Position numbers and translations under genes: made by a program. Shown here piece after piece: positions 1 through 8,311 of a stretch of 38,966 nt of DNA (position 1 is its first letter; each line of letters starts with the position of its first letter). The notes under the pieces are model-generated. The model did no database searches, was not told where the DNA came from, and saw nothing but the letters and a program-made list of their open reading frames with translations. The stretch spans positions 1 to 38,966 of the forward strand of contig JAQIBR010000085.1 in assembly GCA_027858955.1 (NCBI GenBank), written 5' to 3'. Source of the stretch: Bacteroidales bacterium. Lineage in GTDB: Bacteria > Bacteroidota > Bacteroidia > Bacteroidales > UBA12170.

Positions 1-2
1 TT

Positions 3-302
3 TTAGCGAAAAAACTGTTTCATACTAATCTCGAAATGCCAAAAGAAATTAAAATATTACTTCCCGATTCTTCTTCTGATGAATATTTCGATATTCATAT
101 TAGGCATTCGGGCAAAAAAAATATTACGGCATATCGTTATGAAATTTGGGATTTAGAAAAAGACAATCCATTTCATTTATCGGCCGCAGATTTCCTTAGA
201 AAAAAAATTTCAGCTTGCTCAGATAACTGGCTAGTAGCGGAAATATTTGCCGAAGAAAATAAAAAAATCCCTATTCTGCTCAAGCACAAACAGATAAACT
301 AA
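3..302 (+). CDS. C-terminal end of an unrecognised protein (5' end probably outside the window)
   Basis: The reading frame is open from the first bases of the window, so the methionine at 36 may be internal and the gene may begin upstream. Nothing like a promoter or ribosome binding site is seen before 36. From that methionine the protein runs 88 residues, is hydrophilic, and mixes acidic and basic residues. It has no membrane segment, cysteine cluster or catalytic motif that I can name, and I do not recognise a family. The stop lies 11 bases before the start of the ABC permease on the same strand, so the two are probably co-transcribed. It could equally be a complete small protein of 88 residues. 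Confidence 0.5.
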   Translation, partial: LAKKLFHTNLEMPKEIKILLPDSSSDEYFDIHIRHSGKKNITAYRYEIWDLEKDNPFHLSAADFLRKKISACSDNWLVAEIFAEENKKIPILLKHKQIN

Positions 303-313
303 GGCTCTACTCT

Positions 314-2758
314 ATGCTCCAGAATATTTTTAAAACTACATCCAGATTTTTGTACAAGAATAAAGTGTATTCCATCATTAATATGTTTGGATTGGCATTT
401 GGTTTGGCAACCAGTATTTTAATTTTTCTGTATATCAATGATGAGTTAAGCTATGATAAATTTCATGATAATTATGAAAATATTTTTCGAGTTCAAGAAG
501 AATACAAATGGAAGGATAAAAATCAACTTTGGGCCACTACCGAAGGGAAATTAGGATTTGATATAAATGTGAATCATAGCGATTTATCAAATACGTGCAG
601 AATCTTGGATATTTTTAATCCTCCTTATTTATTTGCCCAAGGAAATAGCACATCTGAAAAACGTATGATCTATGCCGATTCCACATTTTTGGATGTGTTT
701 TCTTTTCCTTTATTACATCAACAACAAGGTTCACTGCTCGGATCAGCAGATCAGATTATGGTCTCAAAAAAAATAGCTGTTCAGCTATTTGGAAATACAT
801 TAGTTGCAGGAAATCAGGTTGAAGTTGATGATAAGAATTATACTATTTCAGCTGTTTTTGAAGATGCTCCTCCAAACTCACATTTTCATTTTGATGTGGT
901 TTTTTCAATGATGAAATTGCACCAAGAATGGGATAAAGTAGATTCTGCAGGACCAATGGTATTCTACACTTATACAAAATCCCACAGTTTAGCAAAAGGC
1001 AAAGAATTGCAGTCGCATTTACAATTAAATATGGATGAATATTTACTGAAAATCCTAGAAAGAGACACTGTGAAAAATCGTTTTACAGGACTCGAAGGAA
1101 AATTGCTTTTTGTTCCAATCAGCGATATTCACCTTAAAAGTCATGCTGAAAAAGAACTGGAAAATAATGGCAACTGGGAATACATCATTATTTATATCAC
1201 TATAGGTTTATTTATTTTGATTTTAGCCGCTATCAACTATACAAATCTTGCAACTGCAAGTTCAATAAAAAGAGCTAAAGAAATTGGAATGCGAAAGGTT
1301 ATGGGAGCCCGAACCGGAAGTATTTTCTTGCAGTTTATTAGCGAATCTTTTACTTTGGTTTTTGCTTCTCTTCTCATTTCTTTAGTGATGGTCGAATTGA
1401 GCTTTCCTTATTTTAATGATTTTGCCGGCAAAAATCTGAGCCTGAGTAAATTGTTTGAAAAAGAAAGTTTAGCGTATTTAGTTACAGTCATTTTAGGATT
1501 AGGAATACTTTCCGGCATCTATCCTTCAGTATTTATGTCGCGTTACAAAACAAGTCAGGTTTTAGCTACTAAAATTAATGCGGGGAAAAATGATTTTCTT
1601 AATCTTGCTTTACGACGAATATTGGTTGTATCACAATTTGCAATTAGTATTTTCCTTACAATTACTGCACTAACTGTCGCCAAACAACTTAGATTTATTC
1701 AAAATACTGATATTGGTTTTAATAAAGAACAAGTAGTTGTTTTGCCCCTTTCAGGTCAAAATAATATCCAATATATTCCAGATCTCAAAAATGAACTTCA
1801 TCAAATTGATGGCGTGGAATCTGTTTCAGGAAGTTCAAATATTCCGGGAGAACGGTTTGGAGTGTACGGCGTTCGAGTTCCAGAACTTGGACGCAATTCT
1901 GAAAATGGAGGAGAACGTAGCGATAGAATTGGAGTGCGAATGCTTTGCGCCGACCACGATTTTTTAAATGCTTTTGGACTTGAAATGGTATCTGGAAGAA
2001 CATTTTCTGAAGAAAATGCTTCAGATTCTTCTGCTTTTATCATCAATGAATCGGCTGTAACAAAATACAATATTCAAGACCCTGTTGGAAAAAAAATGAT
2101 TTTCAGTTATGCTTTAAAACAACCAAAAGTGGGGACAATTATTGGAGTAGTAAAGGATTTTCATTATGCGTCGTTTCATACCGAAGTAAATCCTTTAATG
2201 ATTCATATTTTTCCCAAATTTTATAAATATATTATTGTTAAAATATCTGGTAACGATTTAAGCAAAACCCTTATAGAAGTTGAAAAAACCTGGAATAACT
2301 ATTTGCCTAGAGTTCCTTTTTCTTACTCTTTTTTAGATAAAACCTACGATAATATCTATGCCAACGATAAACGAATGGGCAATGTATTTTATTATTTCAC
2401 TTTTATTGCTTTATTACTAGCCGGTATGGGTTTATACGGATTAGCCGCCTTTATAACAGAACAAAGAAGCGCAGAAATTAGTATAAGAAAAATTCTTGGA
2501 GCATCTTTAGGTAGAATTATGTTGACCTTATCAAAAGAGTTTACAATCTTAATAATAATTGCAAATTTAATTGCCTGGATTCCCGCCTGGTTTTTCTTAA
2601 AAAATTGGTTAAGCGATTTTGCAATTCGAATTGAACTTGGTTTTCAAGGATTTATCCTAGCTGCTTTATTCTCCTTAATTATAGGATTATTAACAGTAAG
2701 CATAAAAACCTATATTGCCGCAAGAGCAAATCCTGTTGAAACACTTAAAACAGATTAA
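314..2758 (+). CDS. FtsX/MacB-type ABC transporter permease
   Basis: An 814-residue inner-membrane permease with the usual length and duplicated layout of Bacteroidota FtsX-like permeases. A first membrane helix (about 20-41) is followed by a MacB-like periplasmic core (about 45-285), then helices near 288-310, 341-362, 386-407 and 435-456. A second periplasmic core follows, and three helices near 688-708, 729-750 and 778-799. The coupling-helix signature after the first helix of each FtsX domain is present twice (EIGMRKVMGA at about 323, EISIRKILGA near 715). Such permeases work with a separate ATPase in export, lipoprotein handling or peptide resistance; no ATPase lies in this window, so the substrate is unknown. 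Its stop codon overlaps the stop of the convergent DUF3108 gene. Confidence 0.9.
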   Translation: MLQNIFKTTSRFLYKNKVYSIINMFGLAFGLATSILIFLYINDELSYDKFHDNYENIFRVQEEYKWKDKNQLWATTEGKLGFDINVNHSDLSNTCRILDIFNPPYLFAQGNSTSEKRMIYADSTFLDVFSFPLLHQQQGSLLGSADQIMVSKKIAVQLFGNTLVAGNQVEVDDKNYTISAVFEDAPPNSHFHFDVVFSMMKLHQEWDKVDSAGPMVFYTYTKSHSLAKGKELQSHLQLNMDEYLLKILERDTVKNRFTGLEGKLLFVPISDIHLKSHAEKELENNGNWEYIIIYITIGLFILILAAINYTNLATASSIKRAKEIGMRKVMGARTGSIFLQFISESFTLVFASLLISLVMVELSFPYFNDFAGKNLSLSKLFEKESLAYLVTVILGLGILSGIYPSVFMSRYKTSQVLATKINAGKNDFLNLALRRILVVSQFAISIFLTITALTVAKQLRFIQNTDIGFNKEQVVVLPLSGQNNIQYIPDLKNELHQIDGVESVSGSSNIPGERFGVYGVRVPELGRNSENGGERSDRIGVRMLCADHDFLNAFGLEMVSGRTFSEENASDSSAFIINESAVTKYNIQDPVGKKMIFSYALKQPKVGTIIGVVKDFHYASFHTEVNPLMIHIFPKFYKYIIVKISGNDLSKTLIEVEKTWNNYLPRVPFSYSFLDKTYDNIYANDKRMGNVFYYFTFIALLLAGMGLYGLAAFITEQRSAEISIRKILGASLGRIMLTLSKEFTILIIIANLIAWIPAWFFLKNWLSDFAIRIELGFQGFILAALFSLIIGLLTVSIKTYIAARANPVETLKTD

Positions 2759-3555
2759 TCTGGCAGGCTTTCAGGAAATTCTACATCACTAGTTTGTCGT
2801 AGGTACGCCTCTACTCGGCCAATTAGGATAGGTGCTTTAACTACCAGTGGTAATTGATGTTCTTCATCAGATACATAAATACTAATTTCTTGATTCGCTC
2901 TAAAGATAAGTCCCTCCACAACTTTTGTTGTGATTTTAAAACAAGAGTAGTAATTCCCGTTTATATGTTTAACTGTTTCTTTCCCACGATAAGTCATTGG
3001 AATAGTGAAATATTCCCCCGCCAGCATAATTTTCATAATTTTTTGGTCGCCGGATTTTGCATCTATCAAATTCCACAAACGTGCATAATAAACTGCTGTT
3101 TGAACATCCATGATATGCCCTTTTGGAAGGGAAATGGTATCAAGTCTTCTTTTAGAATTATTGCTCTCCATATCAAGTATTAAGCTCTCTACTTCATGAT
3201 TGAAAACATAATAATTCCTCACCCAATCTTTACCCTCATAATTTGCTCTTTTAAAAGTAAGCGGCTTCATCTCAGGATAAATGGCATCACTAGCAAAAGT
3301 ATCTCGAACTTTAAAAAGCCAATCGTATTTTGGGAGAGTTCTGCCCAAGCTTTGCATCTTTAATACAATTTCATCATTTTTATGAACCGTATCAATCTGA
3401 AATATAACTTCTCCAGCTTCCATCCAAAATAAGCCCCAATGATAATGCGCTGAATATGTTATTTTTTCTCCTGATTTAAAAGGGAACTTTTCGCTTTGGG
3501 TAAAAGCGTTCAACGTTGTGAATAAAAGAAATATTGAAAAGATCGTATTTTTCAT
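2755..3555 (-). CDS. DUF3108 domain-containing secreted protein
   Basis: A 266-residue protein that starts with an N-terminal signal peptide (hydrophobic segment about residues 4-18, likely cleaved after the TQ near residue 20). The mature part opens with the FKSGEKITYSAHYHWGLFWMEAGE stretch typical of DUF3108, here FKSGEKITYSAHY followed by WMEAGE. The function of DUF3108 is not established; the family is predicted to be a periplasmic or outer-membrane-associated beta-rich protein. The gene is convergent with the ABC permease, and the two stop codons share a TTAA. On its upstream side it is separated from the iron-sulfur oxidoreductase gene by a terminator hairpin, so it is probably transcribed alone. 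No clear promoter box is seen in the short gap. Confidence 0.82.
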   Translation of the reverse strand: MKNTIFSIFLLFTTLNAFTQSEKFPFKSGEKITYSAHYHWGLFWMEAGEVIFQIDTVHKNDEIVLKMQSLGRTLPKYDWLFKVRDTFASDAIYPEMKPLTFKRANYEGKDWVRNYYVFNHEVESLILDMESNNSKRRLDTISLPKGHIMDVQTAVYYARLWNLIDAKSGDQKIMKIMLAGEYFTIPMTYRGKETVKHINGNYYSCFKITTKVVEGLIFRANQEISIYVSDEEHQLPLVVKAPILIGRVEAYLRQTSDVEFPESLPD

Positions 3556-3567
3556 AATTTATAGAAA

Positions 3568-3594
3568 AAGCCGCAAATTACAAAAATGCGGCTT
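3568..3594 (-). terminator. Rho-independent terminator of the iron-sulfur oxidoreductase gene
   Basis: The arms AAGCCGCA (3568-3575) and TGCGGCTT (3587-3594) form an 8-bp stem with an 11-base loop. Read on the minus strand the stem is followed by a run of five T (complement of 3564-3568). It sits 24 bases after the stop of the oxidoreductase and just upstream of the DUF3108 start. Confidence 0.75.
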
Positions 3595-3617
3595 CTTAAT
3601 TGTAATTAAATTGGATC

Positions 3618-5693
3618 TTATAAATTCATCGATATTGCAACCAATTCGGCTATGTCGTAATTTTTAACTTTAGCTTCTTTTTCGCTATATTTAATACCGT
3701 CAGTAATCATAGCCATACAAAAAGGACAAGCGGTTGCAACAATATTACAGCCAGTTCCGAGTGCCTGTTCGGTGCGTTCCATATATATCTCCTTATCTCC
3801 CGATTCTGCTTCTTTAAACATTTGGCCGCCACCAGCACCACAACATAAGCTAGAAGCTTTATTATTTTTCATTTCAACCTTCACAGAAGGAATTGCATCA
3901 AGAACAGCACGAGGAGAATCGTATTCGCCATTTCCACGACCGAGATAACAAGGATCGTGATAAGTAATGGTACTTCCTTCAAATGCATCTCCATCAATCT
4001 TAAGTTTTCCGGCATTAATTAGCTCTTGAAGGAATTGAGTATGATGAATCACTTCGTAATTTCCTCCCAGATCGGCATATTCGTTTTTAAGCGTATTGAA
4101 ATCGTGCGGATCACAACAGACAATTTTCTTCACTTCATAGCCATTTAAAACCTCAATATTCATTAAAGCCTGCATTTGGAAGAGCATTTCGTTTCCTGCA
4201 CGTCGAGCAAGATCACCACTATCGCTTTCTTCAGTTCCCAAAACTGCAAAATCTACTTTTAAATGATTTAAAATTTTCGTGAAACTGCGAATTACTTTTT
4301 TATATCGATCGTCGAAAGCACCAGCCGAACTCACCCAAAATAAATATTCAGTTTTTTTGCCCGCACCAAAAACATCAGCCATAACAGGAACTTCCATTCC
4401 ATCAGCCCATAACATCCGATCGTCTTGTGAGTATTGCCAAGGAGCTCCATTATTTTCAATATTTGTTAAGGCAGCATTTAATGTAGCAGGTGTTGAAGCT
4501 TCTTCCAATGAGCTGTAACGGCGTAACTCCATGATAATAGATACATGATCGATATTTACCGGACATTCGTTTGTGCAGGAATTACAAGTGGTGCAAGCCC
4601 AAAGCTCCTCGGGACTGATAAAGTCTCCCCAAAGAGCTTTACTATCGTCAAATTCGGTACCATTCTTAGAAACTCCTTTTCCAACTATTTCTAATCGATC
4701 GCGAGTATCCATAATTAATTTTCGAGGTGATAAAAGTTTACCTGTTAAATTGGCGGGGCAAACATCTGTACACCTTCCGCACTCCGTACAAGTATATGCA
4801 TCGGAAAGGCTTTTCCAGGTTAAATCGCGCACATCTTTTGCTCCAAAACGGTCAACTTCATCATTTCCTGCTTCTTCTTCCGAAATAATTCCCATTGCAA
4901 TTTTTACTTCATTAGTAACCGCTTCCATATTGCTGATATATGCTGCGGGTTTTAATTTTGTGTAATACACATTTGGAAATGCAAGAAAAACATGGAAATG
5001 CTTTGAATAAGGAATATAATTTAAAAATGCAAAAACACCTACAATATGAAACCACCAGCCAAATCCTTCAATAAATAATAAGGTTGATTCCGATAAATTT
5101 GCAAAAAGAGGAACTATTAAACCACTAATCAAGAAGGCCCCCGTTTGGGTAAAATGTTCCGCTCCATTTAATTGAAGAACTTGATCAGCAGCATTCATTG
5201 AGAAAAGAGCCGACATTAACAAAACTTCTGTTATTAAAATAATATTGGCATCAAGCTTTGGCCAAGAAGTCATTTCTGCCTTATGAAAGCGAGACAGGCG
5301 CAAACCATTTCTACGAAATAAGAAAACTAGACAAGATATTATTACTGCAAGAGCAAAAATTTCGAATATAGAAATCAATATATTGTAAAAGGGCAAAAAT
5401 GCATAAATGCGATGACTGCCAGATATTCCATCAATTAGAATTTCGAGCATTTCAACATTTACAATAATAAAGCCTACATAAACCATTAAATGCAGTATAC
5501 CAGCAATAGGACGTTTAACCATCTTACTTTGACCAATTGCCACTAAGAACATTGTTTTCCAACGTTTCCCTTTTTGGTCGTTAATGTCGAGAGGTTTCCC
5601 TAATTTAATATTTTTAATAATGATGTTTACACTACGGTAAAACAGGAAGACCGTTGCGGCTAAAACGATTATAAAAGCGATACTTGATATCAT
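3618..5693 (-). CDS. Membrane (Fe-S) oxidoreductase, HdrD/GlpC-like, EtfAB:quinone oxidoreductase (EMO) type
   Basis: A 691-residue fusion. The N-terminal 240 residues form about five to six membrane helices resembling the NarI-type di-haem b domain, with candidate haem ligands H68, H216, H232 and H234. Two 4Fe-4S motifs follow (C302, C305, C308, C312 and C367, C370, C373, C377). Two CCG (noncubane cluster) halves come last. The second CCG is canonical (C582, C617-C618, C656, C659). The first has S456, D491, D528 and D531 exactly where the ligand cysteines are expected. Proteins of this architecture pass electrons from electron-transfer flavoprotein, reduced by acyl-CoA dehydrogenases, to menaquinone. 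The neighbouring acyl-CoA synthetases and thioesterase fit that role. The assignment to fatty-acid oxidation is inference, since no etfAB gene lies in the window. A different HdrD-like redox partner is possible. Confidence 0.85.
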   Translation of the reverse strand: MISSIAFIIVLAATVFLFYRSVNIIIKNIKLGKPLDINDQKGKRWKTMFLVAIGQSKMVKRPIAGILHLMVYVGFIIVNVEMLEILIDGISGSHRIYAFLPFYNILISIFEIFALAVIISCLVFLFRRNGLRLSRFHKAEMTSWPKLDANIILITEVLLMSALFSMNAADQVLQLNGAEHFTQTGAFLISGLIVPLFANLSESTLLFIEGFGWWFHIVGVFAFLNYIPYSKHFHVFLAFPNVYYTKLKPAAYISNMEAVTNEVKIAMGIISEEEAGNDEVDRFGAKDVRDLTWKSLSDAYTCTECGRCTDVCPANLTGKLLSPRKLIMDTRDRLEIVGKGVSKNGTEFDDSKALWGDFISPEELWACTTCNSCTNECPVNIDHVSIIMELRRYSSLEEASTPATLNAALTNIENNGAPWQYSQDDRMLWADGMEVPVMADVFGAGKKTEYLFWVSSAGAFDDRYKKVIRSFTKILNHLKVDFAVLGTEESDSGDLARRAGNEMLFQMQALMNIEVLNGYEVKKIVCCDPHDFNTLKNEYADLGGNYEVIHHTQFLQELINAGKLKIDGDAFEGSTITYHDPCYLGRGNGEYDSPRAVLDAIPSVKVEMKNNKASSLCCGAGGGQMFKEAESGDKEIYMERTEQALGTGCNIVATACPFCMAMITDGIKYSEKEAKVKNYDIAELVAISMNL

Positions 5694-5790
5694 ACAATTA
5701 AAATTTATCTAATTAATACGGTGGGGTGTTTATATACTCCACTTTTTTCTAGTACAATATTAATTAATAAAGCAACAGCATGCAACTGCT

Positions 5791-5800
5791 ATGCATGCAT
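5791..5800. promoter_or_regulatory. Candidate operator palindrome upstream of the oxidoreductase
   Basis: A perfect palindrome ATGCATGCAT lies about 98 bases upstream of the oxidoreductase start. The same ten bases occur at 8224-8233 in front of an acyl-CoA synthetase. A weak -7-like box (TAATATTG on the minus strand, 5755-5762, one mismatch to TAnnTTTG) lies between it and the gene. The rest of the 5694-5903 gap holds an imperfect hairpin at 5719-5742 and no reading frame. Confidence 0.4.
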
Positions 5801-5903
5801 CGTTTATTTTTTATTTTGAGTCTAAATAATGACATTATATTATGCGTTGATTTACAATGTTATAAGATAAATCAAAAATAAATATTTGATTAAATGATTG
5901 AAA

Positions 5904-6374
5904 TTATTTTATTTGAGATTGAAAATCGGAAAAAAGCATTGCTTTTACAGTTGTAACCACCAAATTAGTTGTTGAGCTTGCTATAACTTCTCCTTTCGAA
6001 TTAAAAACTTTACACTCAAAATTTGCAATTTTCTTTCCCATACGGATAACATTAGCTTTTGCTCGAACAACTTCTCCTTTTCGTGCGCCAAAAAGATAGT
6101 TTACATTTAAATTAGTGGTTGTAAACATAAGTTTAGGCTCCATACTAAAAAAGGCGATTCCAATAGTATCATCTATTAAGGCAGCCAAAAAACCACCTTG
6201 AATCATTCCAATTGGATTTGTTAAATCGTGTTTTATAGGATAATCAACCCAGGCTTCTCCAACACCAATATGACGCAGAGTGCCGCCTAACAACAAAGTT
6301 GAAGGCGATATACTATGCGTAAAAGGTTTGTCTATTTGATTTTTTAAATACTCAACAGTAGAATTTGTATTCAT
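5904..6374 (-). CDS. PaaI-family (hotdog) acyl-CoA thioesterase
   Basis: A cytoplasmic hotdog-fold protein of about 156 residues. The helix region contains QGGFLAALIDDTIG, the equivalent of the HGG..(D/E) active-site helix of PaaI thioesterases, and TTNLNVNYL is the following conserved strand. Such enzymes hydrolyse acyl-CoA thioesters; the chain length cannot be read from the sequence. I start at the ATG at 6374 rather than the TTG at 6380, which abuts the stop of the upstream gene. The gene directly follows the 6381-8171 acyl-CoA synthetase (stop at 6381-6383), so the two form one transcription unit and may balance acyl-CoA formation and release. Confidence 0.85.
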   Translation of the reverse strand: MNTNSTVEYLKNQIDKPFTHSISPSTLLLGGTLRHIGVGEAWVDYPIKHDLTNPIGMIQGGFLAALIDDTIGIAFFSMEPKLMFTTTNLNVNYLFGARKGEVVRAKANVIRMGKKIANFECKVFNSKGEVIASSTTNLVVTTVKAMLFSDFQSQIK

Positions 6375-6380
6375 AGACAA

Positions 6381-8171
6381 TTAGAATTCGCTTTTTGGAT
6401 AAATTTCTTGTAAAAGATTGTCGTATTTTTCCATAACCACTCTGCGTTTAAGCTTTTGAGTAGGCGATAACTCTCCCGATTCGGGAGTCCAATTGTCATA
6501 AACAAGACGGAATACTTTTATTTGAGAAATATGATCCAGCTCTTTATTTTGTGTTTCCACTTCTTTCTGATAACGGTCAATCACTTTGGGTAATTGAACA
6601 AGATCATTATTATCGCGATATTTGATATTATGTATATGACACCAATTATGCAAGAATTCAAAATTTGGTGCAATTAAAGCGCCAGTAAATTTCTCATTTT
6701 CACCTACAACCATAATATTATCAATAAATTGAGATTCTTTAAGAGTGTTTTCCACGAGGTGAGGCGCCACATATTTCCCCCCACTGAGTTTAAATATTTC
6801 TTTTTTTCTATCAGTAATACTAAGCATATTTTTTTCGTCCAAATTCCCAATATCACCTGTATGGAACCAACCATCGGATGTCAAGGCTTCCTTTGTTTTT
6901 TCCAGATCTTTATAATAACCAATCATTACATTTTCTCCTCGAACAAGGATTTCTCCATCCTCAGCAGTTTTCACTTCAATCTCTGGGGGGACAAGTCCGG
7001 CACTTCCCCATTTAACACCGGGATAATCAGGCATAGTTGCACATACAATTGGTGATGTTTCGGTCAGACCATATCCTTCCTGTACAAGGATTCCGGCAGC
7101 TCTGAAAATACGTGCCAATCGAGGTTGAAGTGCTGCTCCACCAGAGATTACTCCTTTTAATTCACCTCCAAGAGCTTCTCGCCATTTACTGAATATCAAT
7201 TTATTAGCAATCTTAAGCTTAAAATTATACAAGGCGGATCTTTCGGCAGGATTTGCTTTTAATTGATCTCCCAATCTAACAGCCCAAAAGAAAAGAGATT
7301 TCTTAATACCTGTTAATTCGCGTCCTTTGTTTATGATTTTATCATATACTTTTTCAAAAACACGCGGAACTGTGATAAACATTTTAACTTTTATATCACG
7401 CATATCGTCACCGATAGTTTCGATACTTTCGGCATAGTGGATTTTGGCGCCAATTGATTGCCATAAATAATTACCTGTTCGTTCAAGAACATGACAAAGA
7501 GGTAAAAAACTCAAGACCTCATCTCCAACTTTTCCATAGGGAACACATTGTTGGGCAATTTTTACATTACTTACCACATTATTATGTGTTAACATAACTC
7601 CTTTTGAAAGTCCGGTCGTGCCTGAAGTATAAATAAGGGTCAATAAATCTTCAGCTTTTACATCTGCCATCTTTTGTTTTAGCAAATCGCGATAATCATC
7701 TGCTTTTTCAATACCTAATTGTCCAATTTCAGACCAATTTTTAGCACCTTCAACCTTATCTATAGTATAAATTTCCTTAAGATTATCAAGCTTTTCAAAA
7801 ACAGGATTAAGCATTTCGTATAAATCTTTATCAGCAACTATCAATATTTTTGAATCAGAATGCGATAAAATGTGAAGATATTCTTTTTCGCTGATAGTAG
7901 GATAAATTCCAACATGAACAGCGCCAATCTGAGCCATTCCAAAATCGATAAAATTCCATTCGGGTCTATTATTTGAAACAGTTGCAATTTTATCGCCTTT
8001 ATCAAATCCCAGTGCTAATAAGCCAAGGCTAAAATTATTAACCTGACTACGATAATCTGATGTGCTAAAGCGATCCCATTTACCATTTCGTTTTGCAGCT
8101 AATGCAGAATCCTGTGGAAAGTTATTTTCTGCATAAGTTAAAATATCAAAAGTTCGTTTTATAGATCCCAT
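6381..8171 (-). CDS. Long-chain fatty acid-CoA ligase (AMP-forming), copy 1
   Basis: ANL-superfamily enzyme that activates fatty acids to acyl-CoA through an acyl-adenylate, with ATP converted to AMP and PPi. Motifs visible in order are the P-loop YTSGTTGLSKGVMLTH, the adenine-binding GYGLTETSP, the GWFHTGDIG motif, and DRKKEIFKLSGGKYVAP of the hinge and C-terminal domain. The frame is open further upstream to 8246, but that 25-residue extension is unlike the family. A -7 box at 8205-8212 would start transcription inside the extension, so I start at the ATG at 8171 (596 residues). It is a close paralogue of the gene at 8312-10099; the two share the same length and motifs. The downstream thioesterase is in the same operon. 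Confidence 0.92.
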   Translation of the reverse strand: MGSIKRTFDILTYAENNFPQDSALAAKRNGKWDRFSTSDYRSQVNNFSLGLLALGFDKGDKIATVSNNRPEWNFIDFGMAQIGAVHVGIYPTISEKEYLHILSHSDSKILIVADKDLYEMLNPVFEKLDNLKEIYTIDKVEGAKNWSEIGQLGIEKADDYRDLLKQKMADVKAEDLLTLIYTSGTTGLSKGVMLTHNNVVSNVKIAQQCVPYGKVGDEVLSFLPLCHVLERTGNYLWQSIGAKIHYAESIETIGDDMRDIKVKMFITVPRVFEKVYDKIINKGRELTGIKKSLFFWAVRLGDQLKANPAERSALYNFKLKIANKLIFSKWREALGGELKGVISGGAALQPRLARIFRAAGILVQEGYGLTETSPIVCATMPDYPGVKWGSAGLVPPEIEVKTAEDGEILVRGENVMIGYYKDLEKTKEALTSDGWFHTGDIGNLDEKNMLSITDRKKEIFKLSGGKYVAPHLVENTLKESQFIDNIMVVGENEKFTGALIAPNFEFLHNWCHIHNIKYRDNNDLVQLPKVIDRYQKEVETQNKELDHISQIKVFRLVYDNWTPESGELSPTQKLKRRVVMEKYDNLLQEIYPKSEF

Positions 8172-8204
8172 TGTTTTTTGTTTTTTATTTAGTTTTGGTT
8201 TGTA

Positions 8205-8212
8205 CAAATATA
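8205..8212 (-). promoter_or_regulatory. -7 promoter box of acyl-CoA ligase copy 1
   Basis: On the minus strand this reads TATATTTG, matching the Bacteroidota -7 consensus TAnnTTTG, 33 bases upstream of the ATG at 8171. I see no -33 TTTG at normal spacing. The palindrome at 8224-8233 lies where the -33/-7 spacer would be, which suits a regulated promoter. Confidence 0.5.
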
Positions 8213-8223
8213 GTAAATGTTTT

Positions 8224-8233
8224 ATGCATGCAT
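8224..8233. promoter_or_regulatory. Candidate operator palindrome at the acyl-CoA ligase promoter
   Basis: Second copy of the perfect palindrome ATGCATGCAT, 11 bases upstream (in minus-strand sense) of the -7 box. The other copy is upstream of the EMO-like oxidoreductase gene. By a rough composition estimate, a ten-base word of this kind would be expected well under once in this AT-rich window. Binding by a fatty-acid-responsive regulator is inference. Confidence 0.45.
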
Positions 8234-8250
8234 TGTAAATAATCAACTCA

Positions 8251-8290
8251 AAAAAAAACGCTCTGCAAAAAATCTTGCAGAGCGTTTTTT
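8251..8290 (-). terminator. Strong terminator after acyl-CoA ligase copy 2
   Basis: The arms ACGCTCTGCAA (8258-8268) and TTGCAGAGCGT (8275-8285) form a perfect 11-bp stem with a six-base loop. It is flanked by eight A on one side and six T on the other, so it can work in both directions. It ends the transcript of the 8312-10099 gene before the start region of the next ligase, so the two paralogues are separately transcribed. Confidence 0.85.
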
Positions 8291-8311
8291 AATAATTAAA
8301 TCAGTGATTAA

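Noticed and set aside
1785-2070. Minus-strand open frames inside the ABC permease
   Set aside because: They lie opposite a strongly conserved permease domain and show no family features; they are shadows of the real gene.
4573-4965. A 130-residue plus-strand frame inside the iron-sulfur oxidoreductase gene
   Set aside because: It runs opposite the two 4Fe-4S motifs of the real protein and has low-complexity, serine-rich content with no promoter or homologous features.
5719-5742. Hairpin GTGGGGT/ACTCCAC as a terminator of the thioesterase operon
   Set aside because: On the minus strand no T run follows the stem; the T run is on the plus strand, where no gene precedes it. It may be only a leader hairpin.
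8172-8246. N-terminal extension of acyl-CoA ligase copy 1
   Set aside because: The 25 extra residues are unlike the family, and the -7 box lies inside this stretch, so the ATG at 8171 is preferred.
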